DNA of 64,000 bases from Gigaspora rosea (Eukaryota; Glomeromycota; Glomeromycetes; Diversisporales; Gigasporaceae), in the NCBI GenBank assembly GCA_003550325.1, contig QKWP01000072.1, positions 81,934-145,933 of the forward strand, given 5' to 3'. The translations under genes and the position numbers were made by a program. Positions 44,205 to 54,634 of this stretch are shown here, in pieces (within the stretch, counting starts at the first letter, position 1; every line of letters starts with the position of its first letter). The notes beneath the pieces are model-generated. The model did not search any database and was not told the DNA's origin. It saw only the letters and a list, made by a program, of their open reading frames with translations.

Positions 44205-45672
44205 TTTAATTCAATTTATAAAAATTATTACATGATTCTAGCAAACTAATTTGTTTATTACTAAAAGAATCATGAAATTTCAAATGTTAAAGTTGCACAA
44301 AAATGATAAGTTGTCATTAGTAACTTTTTTAGTCGCGGCCTCTATTCCAAAATTCAAGTGACAAGTTTTCTACAATGGGTACTACGGTGGATGCTGGCAT
44401 AATTTTCTAGTTTCCTTGTAATTTTTCTGATTTAGCTAGTCTTAATTTGTAACCAGCTAATATGGCTAAACTAATAAAAATATAGACGAAATAACCTGAT
44501 ATAAAATAAAAAGGGCATAGATAGAAACAACAAACTCATTGACCGAGGACAGGTGCATCCAAAACATGTTTCAGGATATAATTTAGAAAAGGTTGTTTTT
44601 TTAAAAAAATATCCTTTCACAAATTTGAAAATATGAAGTATCTTGCTAAACCATTTTCATCTGCTTGCTCGTCTACTTCTAACCTGCACGGGTTCTTTTT
44701 TTGCCCCAAAAAAAAGGGTTTGGCACTGTTTATAAGTCAGTATGGATTGACAGAAATATTACAGAATTCAATTATTGGGGAAATAAATAGAATAGCAAAC
44801 AAATTTTGTTGATATTTTTAAAAAAATATAACTGATACAGTAAGTACTTTTTATTAAAGTATAGTAATCTTGTATATCCTTATTAACATTTTATCAAATC
44901 AACATAAGCATGGAAATGACTTAGCAATTACAATTTACCAAGAACCAAAGATGTCCCAATAATTCAAAATTGAATAATAATGCCATTGCTATCTTAATTA
45001 CTGAACTAATAATATTAAGCATGTTGCTTAAGAACACCCAAAATTATTAATTATTCGAATATCTTGATAGCTACTATGTATCTAAATTACAAAATTTAAA
45101 TTATATTAGTCGAAGTAAATATTTCAAAATACTTTAAATAATGTTTAAAAAAATTTTTTACAAAAGCTAACGCTTATTAGCAAATTTCAATTACCTTTTA
45201 GTCGTTTTCTTTTCATACTTATTTTTTTACGCCTTATGCAGAACTACATCTAGCCGTTTAAGTAACACTTTAATAAAAAAAAATTACAAAAAGTAAAATT
45301 TAATTACCAACGCTTTTATACTTAATAGTTCTTATGCTTTACGCAGAACTACTTTTTATAGATCGTTCAGAACTTTCTTGAAATCACCTAGGACGGTTTG
45401 ATTACAAGTTTTTAAAAGCAAAATAGCCGTTGAAATAACGCACTTGAAAAAAAAACTCAAAAAAAAAGCTTCACGAGCCTACTTAGCTATATACTATTAG
45501 ACTAATAGCAAAGATGCGGCATTAGTGTAAGTCTCCCGAGAATCTGATTATATCTGATTAAATTTGCTAGCCATTAGTAAGAACAAAGACCAATGTATTC
45601 TGAAAATTATAGGTTCGTAGGTGACATATACAGCGACTTGTCATATGGGCGATTATGTTTTCATATAGGGGG
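44205..45672 (-). repeat. Right arm of the long-TIR element
   Basis: Reverse complement of the left arm, with an extra 220 bp at about 44330-44550 that the left arm lacks. Confidence 0.85.
44407..44495 (-). pseudogene. Possible captured terminal exon in the right arm
   Basis: On the minus strand, TTTTATTTTATATCAG reads as a splice acceptor. It is followed by a frame ending at a stop that encodes GYFVYIFISLAILAGYKLRL plus AKSEKLQGN: a membrane helix with a basic tail. It sits in the part of the arm with no counterpart in the left arm. A host exon picked up by the element is the simplest reading. The gene is not identified. Confidence 0.35.
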
Positions 45673-45949
45673 TAAATTATAATCATTTGCATATTAATGT
45701 CATAATAGATCGTCATAATTCATAATTGTTCTATTACTATGAATTAATGTTATCTACTGTATTTATATTTATCTTTTTAAAAAATCGACTTTTGATCATT
45801 ACACATACTTTGTATTTTTGAATTTAACAAATAGACTTCTGTTTGTTATGCACACATTGTATCTTTAAAATTAACTAAGATAAAAATATCATTAATAATA
45901 TGCATTAGTGAGTCACATATTGTTTATCACCAGAATGGTAAAGTTTATA

Positions 45950-46960
45950 ATGATAAAAACTATAATAATGTCAATGTGAACTAACTCAATCCTAACTACA
46001 TTTTGGATTATTAGAATAGTGAGCAAGTTTTGCATGAGAATTTTTTACAGTAATTCTTAATAAAAGCCATAATAATTTTGATACAAATTCAACTTTAAAA
46101 TATATTATCTGTTGAGTAAGTTTGTAGCAGAATTTTTTATAGTAATTCATGATAGAAATTATGATAACTTTAATACAGACTAATATAAACCATAATGGCT
46201 TATTCTATAAGGTTAGTAATAGAATTTTTTACAGTAACCAACGAGATTCTTAATGCAATTGACTCAATTTTAACTGCAAACTATGGTCACTGAATAGTGA
46301 AAAGCTTTTGTAACAGTATTTTTATAGTGCTTTATGATAGAAATTACAGTTATAAAACTATATATTTTGTAACAAGTAAAATTGTAACAGAATTTTTTTA
46401 GCCCATATAGAATCTTAATAATCTTAATACAATTAACTCACCTTTTATTGTTACCAGAATGGCATGCAAGTTTTGTAACAGAATTTTTACAACAGTTCAC
46501 AGTCAATATTACAACGTTTATACATCTCAGCTTTATTTATTTCATATTAATAGAACAACAAATAAGTTTTGTAACAATTTTTTTTACAATAACATGATAA
46601 TTTTAATGCAACTAACTTAAACTACATACTAAGGTCACATGATACAAATAAGATCTATGTACAACAACTTTTTTAGCTATACATTATATGTCAAATAAGT
46701 TTTGTAATAGAATTTTTTTTATAGTAACATGATAAAAATTACAATAATTTTAACACAAATTAACTTGACCTTTGTCCATATATTGAGGTCAATAGGATAA
46801 TGTGCTGTTTTGCAGTGAAATTTACAGTAACTAATGTTTTAATTATTATAATTTCCACGCAATCCATTATAATTATGATCACTATGATTATGTTTGCAAG
46901 TTATACAGAAGAATTTTTATAGTAATCCATGATAGAAATTGCAATAATTCTAATTTGATT
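45950..46960. repeat. Degenerate minisatellite, about 90-bp period
   Basis: About eleven diverged units share the core AAGTTTTGTAACAGAATTTT followed by TATAGTAA, as at about 46025, 46115, 46300, 46465, 46692 and 46893. The units are old and uneven in length. No coding potential. Confidence 0.7.
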
Positions 46961-47294
46961 TATTGCAGTTTGCAAATTATTGTACTTTTTTTTATTAAAT
47001 TTTCATTAGAAATTTATATTCTTATGACAAAAGCACAGGCAAGATACTATTTAAATTAGAAAATAATATTATAATATTATCTATTATAATAAATTTAAAA
47101 TATTATTAGATAAAAAATATACAATGATTATAATATGATAAAGAGATTGCAAAGTAGCTTATTAAATAATTATCAAATTATTTAACAATTTAATCCAATA
47201 GGTTTTAATACCATATTTGTAATACTTTTAGACAATTTTACTTTTTAAAATATTAATTTAATTAATAAATACAAAATTGCAAAATAGATTTATT

Positions 47295-48219
47295 TAATAA
47301 TGGGCAAATCCTAATTTTTTCAAAATCCTGCGCAGGATGCAGGATCCCATGCGGGATAGCACAGGATTCATGGGAATCGTGGGATCGAGTAGAGTTTATA
47401 AATTTTTCACGATTAATAAATATATATATATCTCACTAGGAATATAATTTCTCGTTAAAATAATAATCATTTCTTATAAATAATAACTACATTTATTACA
47501 AATAAAATGCTTATGTAGATTTTACCTACTTTTAAAACATCTGGATCTTATAATTATTAAATTCATCAATTCAGATTTGCCTTAATTTTATCAATTTTAA
47601 AATATTATTATATAAATATATATTTAAAAATTATAACAAAGCGATCAATCATAAGCGTATAAAAATTTATAAGCAATCAGGTGCATAATCAGGTAAAATG
47701 TGCTAAAATTTATAAGTGATCAGGTACTGTACATACGTACAAAAATTTATAACTAGGTTATATACATACAAAATTCATAATCGACTCATAAGAAATTCAT
47801 AATCGGCTTATAATTTCTGAATTACATAACTGATTGGCTCGAATTTTATTTAACTTATATTAAATAATCACTGAAATTGGAGATTTTCTCCCATATGGTA
47901 CACAATATTCTTGGTGCATTATTTGAAATTAAAAGTCTAGATTGCCACTTTATTAATCATGAAAATTTAAAAAATTTATTTCAACGTACAGTTTGCGCAT
48001 TATCTTGTACACGCGTATATATGTGGAACGAAAATAAATATTTTTATTTAAGTACATCAAATACTAATTAGGAATTGGCCCACTCATGTTAAAGCAGGCC
48101 GGATTATTTGTTAATGCGGGCCAGATAATATGCTAATGCGGGCCAGATGATATGCTAACGCAGGCCAGAAAATCTTATATTAACGGGAGTTTTTAAATCC
48201 CGCGCGTTGCCCATCACTA
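47295..48219. mobile_element. Non-autonomous hAT element, 925 bp
   Basis: Ends TAATAATGGGCAA and the complement of TAGTGATGGGCAA, with a perfect 8-bp target duplication GATTTATT (47287-47294, 48220-48227). GC-rich subterminal parts include GGATGCAGGATCC near the left and three 24-bp units of GGCCAGATRATATGCTAA at 48085-48170. A 64-codon frame inside (47877-48071) lacks an ATG start and is not convincing. It ends 29 bp from the stop codon of the kinase gene. Confidence 0.82.
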
Positions 48220-48248
48220 GATTTATTAGTTGTTTATATACAGAGTTT

Positions 48249-51200
48249 TCAAATTTTAGTAATATTAAGATTTGTTTGAGTAGAATCAGTTGGATCTTGA
48301 AATGAATCTAAATAAAGAAATATCATTTTAAATAATAATATAACATAATTTTAATATATTAGATAAAAATAAATACCTTTAATTGCCTTTGAAATTAATT
48401 TTGTACTAATCATTTTGCTAGTGTACATTTCATCAGGATGCTTTGATATTGGCAATGATTTAATAACTTTATTAGCTTCTAAGAATTGCTTTTTAATTTC
48501 ATCATTTTTAAGCCAATCATTTATTATGTCAAAAATATCCGAAGCATGAGGCCGTTCTAGTGGATCAGAATTCATGCATCTATTAGCTAATTCAATATAG
48601 CATTTAGGAGTTCCAGATGCAAACACTGGTCGCAACCCTTTGCAAATCTCTTTTCCAAGTTTAGTCTCACTAAATTCAAGTCCATCAAAAGGTCTTTGTC
48701 CAGTTGACATCTCTGACATAATAACTCCAAGACCATAAATATCAGCAGCTTGAGTAAACTTGTGACCTAATAAGACTTCTGGAGCAACATAAGGCATAAC
48801 CCCATAAATATTATCTTCTGAATTATTTTCATCATTATTTTTTGATAATCCTAAATCTGCGATATAAGATTCTTGATCTTGTAAAATGTTGCCACTATGA
48901 AAGTCAGCATGAATGTATGCACATCCGTGAATACGATGTAATTTTAATGAAATATCTCTAAGTATTTGCAATTTAGTTTCCCATGTAAGTGTGCTAAAAT
49001 TTTTTCTTAAGTATTTATAAAGGCTTCCATCATTAGCGTACTGAAATACCATTAAGTATTCATTTGTTTGTGTATTTTGAGTTATTCCATATATTGCGAG
49101 CATATTATATTCCTTTAGTGTACATGTCATAAGGCTTTTAAACTTAAAAGTTCAAACAATAAATTAGTTCAAACAACTAACTATTAGATAATTATTAAAA
49201 CAATAAATTAACTTACTTCTTTTAGAAAATCATTATTATTTTCCATAGAACTGGCCAACGTCTTGAGCGCAACAGTGCTGGCTGGTTTACGTGCTTTTTT
49301 GTAAATATAATTATCGCCAACCTTAATTACATCAACTTTTCGTATACCATCCAACCAGGTTGCTGAATATACAGAGCCAAAACCTCCTTTACCGATTTCT
49401 TTAACATCAGACAATCCATCAAATGGAATCCATTCAATCACATCTTCGAAATTACAGGTACTAAATTGGAACGTTTTCACACAGTCATCAATCTCCTTAT
49501 TTCTACTTGTCCACCCTGTTGCTATGTCAGGGTCGCATGATTGACACCATGCTTTCCAAGTGTTATCTTCATTACAATGTGCACATTTTCCAAAATCAGA
49601 AAACCTATAAATATCCAATGATTTATATTTCGATCTGTGATTTTAAATGTTAGTCGAATGTAAATGATTTTTATATTTACCGACTAAATTAATATGATTG
49701 AAATGATTAATGCGAATGAGATGAATTGTACGTAATGGTAAATAAGTATTAATGAACTTGTTTTGCAGTTTTTATGTAGTAAAATTATTAAATGTTCTTT
49801 ATACTCACAATCTGAATGAAATGAATTGTACATAATGGTAAATAATTACTATGAACTTATTTTGTGAACTTGTTTGCAATTTTTATGTAGTAAAATTATA
49901 AATGTTCTTTATACTCACAATCTGAATGAAATGAATTGTACGTAATGGTAAATTAGTATTTATAAACTTGTTTTGTGAACTTGTTTTGCAGTTTTTATGT
50001 AGTAAAATTATTAAATGTTCTTTATACTCACAAGCTGAATGAAATGAATTGTACGTAATGGTAAATAAGTATTTATAAACTTGTTTTGTGAACTTATTTT
50101 GCAGTTTTATGTAGTAAAATTATTAAATGTTCTTTATACTCACCCACTAAATTAATTCGAATGAAATTAATTGTACGTAATGGTAAATAAGTATTTATGA
50201 ACATGTTTTGTGAACTTGTTTTGAAATTTTTATTTCGTAAAATTATTAAATGTTCTTTATACTCACCCACTAAATTAATTCGAATGAAATTAATTGTACG
50301 TAATGGTAAATAAGTATTTATGAACTTGTTTTGTGAACTTGTTTTGCAGTTTTTATGTAGTAAAATTATTAAATGTTCTTTATACTCACAAACTAAATTA
50401 ATGCGAATGAAATGAATTGTACGTAATGGTAAATAAGTATTTATGAACTTGTTTTGTGAACTTGTTTTGCAGTTTTTATGTAGTAAAATTATTAAATGTT
50501 CTTATACTCACTAACTAAATTAATGCGAAATGAAATGAATTGTACGTAATGGAAATAAGTATTCATGAACTTGTTTTGTGAACTTTTTTTGCAGTTTTTA
50601 TGTAGTAAAATTATTAAATGTTCTTTATACTCACAAGTGAATTAAATGATTTATGAGAGCAAGAAGATTTGTACGTAATTGTAAAATGAGTATTTATGTA
50701 ATAAAATTGTTAAATGTTTTTTATACTTACAGGCTAAAATATCATAAATAATAAATACGTATTAATGAGCTTAAATTGTTGATAAATAGATCAATAAATG
50801 CTCTTTATACTTACTCTCTGATAATTAAAATTGTGTAAGAAATCTTACTTTAAATAAACTACAAACTTTATACAAAAAAAAATAAAATTAACTTACTTGG
50901 CACGCCATTCTTCGAATTTATTTATATTTTTTTCCACGCCAATTCCATAATAATAACAAATAGCAGTTTTTCTAATTCCCATAGAATTACCTGCCTCTGC
51001 AGACTTCAGATAATATGCAAACGCTTTATGCTTATCGATTTTGACTCCAATTCCTAAATAATAACAATAGCCAACTTGGTATATTCCGTTAGAATTGCTC
51101 ATGTCTGCCGATTTTTGGTAATATGTGAATGCCTTGTTTTCATCCTTTTCAACTCCTATTCCATATTCGTAACAATATCCAAGCAAATAAATTCCGTTTG

Positions 51201-51288
51201 AATCATTCGTATCTGCCAACTTTTGACAGCTACCGAAATTTAGTTGATTGAAAGCATCGGTAATTTGTGTAATTTTTCCGTTTTCCAT
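48249..51288 (-). CDS. Sel1-repeat protein kinase, 4 exons, 544 aa
   Basis: Exons (minus): 50897-51288, 49217-49634, 48377-49142, 48249-48307. Introns are 1262, 74 and 69 bp with GTAAGT, GTAAGT and GTATTT donors and AG acceptors. All phases join in frame to a TGA at 48249. Residues 29-128 hold three Sel1 repeats (GYCYEYGIGVEKDENKAFTY and two like it), helical pairs that bind partner proteins. A zinc-ribbon-like CAHC..CQSC follows (C148, C151, C161, C164). The kinase domain spans about 205-470: GKGGFG loop (G212 on), VALK lysine K255, YIHADFHSGN with D350 and N355, DLG at 366-368, APE at 390-392. HAD replaces the usual HRD. This is the TKL-like, RAF-like kinase type greatly expanded in Rhizophagus. 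No breaks are seen. It probably acts as a cytosolic signalling kinase; substrate unknown. Confidence 0.88.
49635..50896 (-). repeat. Intron 1 minisatellite, about 118-bp units
   Basis: Eight to nine units share ATGAATTGTACGTAATGGTA, then TGAACTTGTTTTGCAG and AAATGTTCTTTATACTCAC. Read on the gene's strand, each unit contains GTGAGTATAAAG, and the last ones GTAAGTATA, donor-like sequences. In several units a TTTAG lies three bases upstream. The units fill nearly the whole intron between the Sel1 exon and the kinase exons. Confidence 0.8.
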
Positions 51289-51364
51289 CTGGATTTGTAA
51301 AAAAAATAAAAAAAAAATAAATTAAAAAAAATGGTTGATTACGTATCACAATTTACCGATACTG

Positions 51365-51625
51365 TTTTTTATCCGTCATCTTACTATGATCAGATTGCCA
51401 AATAACCAAGTTATTTGGCAATCTGGTCGCGTAAGCTGACGGATAACACCGTTATTGAATGCCAAGCACCAATAACTTGTTTATCTGGCAATAAAATTTA
51501 ATGTTCCATTTCTGGGCCCCTTAGGGGCCAGAAGCTGTCACATTAAATTTTACAGCCAGATAATGAAGTTATTTTACAAATAACTCCCGTTATTGGATGC
51601 GAAGCATCCAATAACTATATTATTT
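51365..51625. repeat. Cluster of three hairpins upstream of the kinase gene
   Basis: TTATCCGTCA..AGATTGCCAAATAAC pairs with GTTATTTGGCAATCT..TGACGGATAA (51370-51447). TTATCTGGC..AAATTTAATG pairs with CATTAAATTT..GCCAGATAA (about 51480-51566), around GGGCCCCTTAGGGGCC. GTTATTGGATGCGAAGCATCCAATAAC follows at about 51590-51616. They lie 80-340 bp before the start codon. They could be tiny foldback elements or regulatory structures. Confidence 0.65.
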
Positions 51626-52049
51626 ATTTGCTTTGGTTATACAATATCCTAAATTATACTACCGATGCAGCTCTGCACAATATTCAGCCTACAAGCATTG
51701 TAGATATTATAATACAGTTTGTACCTGCGTACGTATCTAATAATACCTACGATATTTATTACTGCGGCCAGTAGTTTAAAAAAAAATTATTACAAGTCAC
51801 TCTTGTTTTTAAACTCTCGTTACTCTCGTTATATAAAAAATCAATACGAGTCACTCTTGTTACTAAATCTCATATATGATGAACCTCATATTATTGTGAA
51901 CTTCTCTGTTGTAGTGAACCTTTCTTTATGGCGTGTTTAAGACTCAATATTATTAAAACACTCTAGTTTTATAATTAAATATTTAGGTTTGGGTTTAAAA
52001 TTTTTTATATTAAATAATTTTTTTGGTTTTGAGAATTTTATTCTTTATG
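51626..52049. other. Gene-free stretch with short repeats
   Basis: ACAAGTCACTCTTGTT and ACGAGTCACTCTTGTT are repeated at about 51793 and 51846. A 73-codon frame (51719-51940) has no domain or support. Confidence 0.45.
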
Positions 52050-52735
52050 TTAAGAGTCATTTAGTTAAAAAAAATAAAAAAATAAAAATAATAAAAAAAG
52101 ATAAAAAAAGATAAATGTATGAAAAATAAAAAAAAAAGAGTAAAAAAATAAAAAAAAATAAAAAAAATAAAAAAATTAAAAAAAACTAAAAAAAAATAAA
52201 AAAAATAAAAAAAAGAATAAAAAAAAATAAAATAAAATAAATTAAAAAATAAAAATAAAATAAATGAAAAATAAAAAAAATAAGAAAATATAAAATATAA
52301 AATTAAAAGATAAAAAAGAATAAAAAAATAAAAAAAAATTGTAAAATTAAAAGATAAAAAAGAATAAAAAATAAAAAAATTGAAAAATAAAAAAATAAAG
52401 AGTAAAAAAACTAAAAAAGAATAAAAAATAAAATAAATAAAAAAATAAAAAATAAGAAAAAATAAAAAATAAAAAAAATAAAAAATAAGAAAAAATAAAA
52501 AATAAAAAAGATAAAAAAACCAAAAATAAAAAAATAAGAAAAAATAAAAAATAAAAAATAAAAAAAAGAATAAAAGAATAAAAAAATAAAAATATAAAAA
52601 AAAATAAAAGAATAAAAAAAATAAAAAAAATAAAAAATAAAATAAATAAAAAATAAAAAAATAAAAAATAAAAAGATAAAAAATAAAAAAATAAAAAAAA
52701 TAATAAAAAAATAAAAAAATAAAACCAATAAAAAA
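52050..52735. repeat. A-rich strand-asymmetric low-complexity tract
   Basis: About 680 bp of AAAAAATAAAAAAATAAA type sequence, almost all A with single T and rare G. Open frames here (for example a Phe/Ile/Leu-only 105 aa on the minus strand) are compositional artefacts. Confidence 0.9.
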
Positions 52736-54634
52736 TAAGAATTTTGCTATATTGTAAAGTTCACTTTAATGAGAATAATTTAGTAAAAAAGTCTCAAACA
52801 AATATTAAATAAAAAGTGATTTGTATTTAATGGTGCACCATAAAAAAATTAATAATCCAAATTAACTTTTATATTTAATGTATGTAACTTCTTATACAAA
52901 AAGAATTAAATACTTTTTAATCCAAATACTAACTTAATTATTTTTCTATTTTACTTTAAAAAATAAAAATATAAAAATATTTTATTGTGTATTATAATTT
53001 TTATATATTAAAATATTATAATTACTAGTATAATATAAATATACTTCCTTTTTAGGTAGATGATTTCTTCAGATTAACAAGTCTAAGTTACCAAGTTTTT
53101 CAGATTAACAGGCCTTTATATTAATGAGTTCTTTTTTAGGTTAATAGGCTCTTTAGGCTGCTTCTTCAAGTTGAAGTAATTAAATTCTTTTGGGTTCTGC
53201 AAAAAGCTATATTTATTAAGCAAAGTAATTTATTTTTTTAATATAAAAGTGTGTTATTCAGATTATGATTCTACAAGGGAATTTTTCATGCCTTTATATA
53301 TAATAATCCATAATTAAATGCTCAAATAACTTTGATTATTTTTACATTAGTAAACAATCCGAAACAGAATAAATAGATATATACGATTCCTGAAAAGATG
53401 TGGTTATTTATTTTATACAAGTAAAAATCTTTACATAATTCTAAACAGGTATTATAAACATCAAATAATTGTATTTGAAACTCTTGTAAATTGTAAATAT
53501 CTAAGCATATAAAAACAATTCTTTCCTATGTACATGCTCTGTATTATTTTTTAATTATATAATTTATTAAAAAAACTTATACCAAAGTATTTACAAAATA
53601 AATTATTATGTTTATCTAATGTTAAATACCAACTAAAAATTACCTATATCAATCAAATACAGTCAAGTATTCAAGAATATTTATGCATGGCAATGTAAGC
53701 AATGTTAGGAATTTTTGCACTTGCCAAATAAAAGATGTTCAAATTTCCTTAAAAATATTGAAATATTTTTGTTTGCAATAACAAGCTTAGTACTGCATTT
53801 TACTTTATTCTGCACAGTAAGTAAAATAAATATTTACAAAATGTAAATTAAAACTGAAATTTAATATGACCTATTTATAAAGAATTTTCTACTAATGTTA
53901 TATTCTCTGGCACTTTATTGATACAAAAGTTGAATGGAAACACACATGACCCAAAGTAATTGTATTATAATAAAATAAATATATATATAAATAAATATAT
54001 AATCTAATAATACAATTTTTCAGTTCGACTAATCAACCCGTAGATCTTTTCGTCTTTTGGCACTCTTGCCGTTTGATCTTTTCGTCATTCATCATTCGTT
54101 ACTATCCTGTAGATCGGATTGTCAACTATGTGATTAGTTCGAAGGGAACGATCGTCCTTTTTTTTCAGTTCGATCAACATTAATAATTGTTATTTTGATC
54201 ATCGAAAACTTGGAAGATCGTCGATAGAAGCGAGTTTAACTGGTAAGAAGGTGATCCTGTATATCACTTATTGTCATGTACAGCCTTACGTTCTTGAAAA
54301 TTTTCTTTAGGAAAAAGCTAGAATATCTCTTCAAAAAATAAAATTATTTCTGAATCATTTATATTTTTGTTTGCTTTTCTGAAAAAAATATACTGTAAAA
54401 AGTTTATGTATTGTTCTTTGAGTTTTGTATCGTTAATAAGTCCGTTTAATAATTAATAATAATTATACAAGAACATATGTGTATATAAAATAAAAAATAA
54501 AAAATAAATACTCGATCTTAAAATAAATATTATTTTGCTATTTTAAGATAAATATTGAAAGTAAAAAACCTTCATTTTGACTCAACATACCAATCTTAAA
54601 AAACTGTTTGAATTTGCAACTGGATTATTTTTAA
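52736..54634. other. Gene-free stretch before the Helitrons
   Basis: AT-rich with no exon. At 54038-54130 the motif GATCTTTTCGTC recurs in a less AT-rich patch, which may be the 5' part of the Helitron, but no Helitron 5' TC end could be fixed. Confidence 0.45.

Larger units (their letters stand above)
38571..45672. mobile_element. Large element with about 1.5-kb terminal inverted repeats
   Basis: The outer ends CCCCCTATATGAAAACGTAA (38571) and the matching complement ending at 45672 are flanked by TA (38569-38570, 45673-45674). The left arm reaches about 40445 and the right arm starts at about 44205. They match over some 1.2-1.5 kb with moderate divergence. Each arm has its own insertion (39124-39819 left, about 44330-44550 right). 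The interior carries one decayed gene on the minus strand (40748-43541). TA targets suggest a Tc1/mariner-like or related cut-and-paste mechanism, but I could not match the gene to a named transposase family. Confidence 0.7.

Noticed and set aside
52411-52728. 105-aa open frame of Phe, Ile, Leu and Tyr
   Set aside because: It is the minus-strand reading of the A-rich tract; composition alone explains it.
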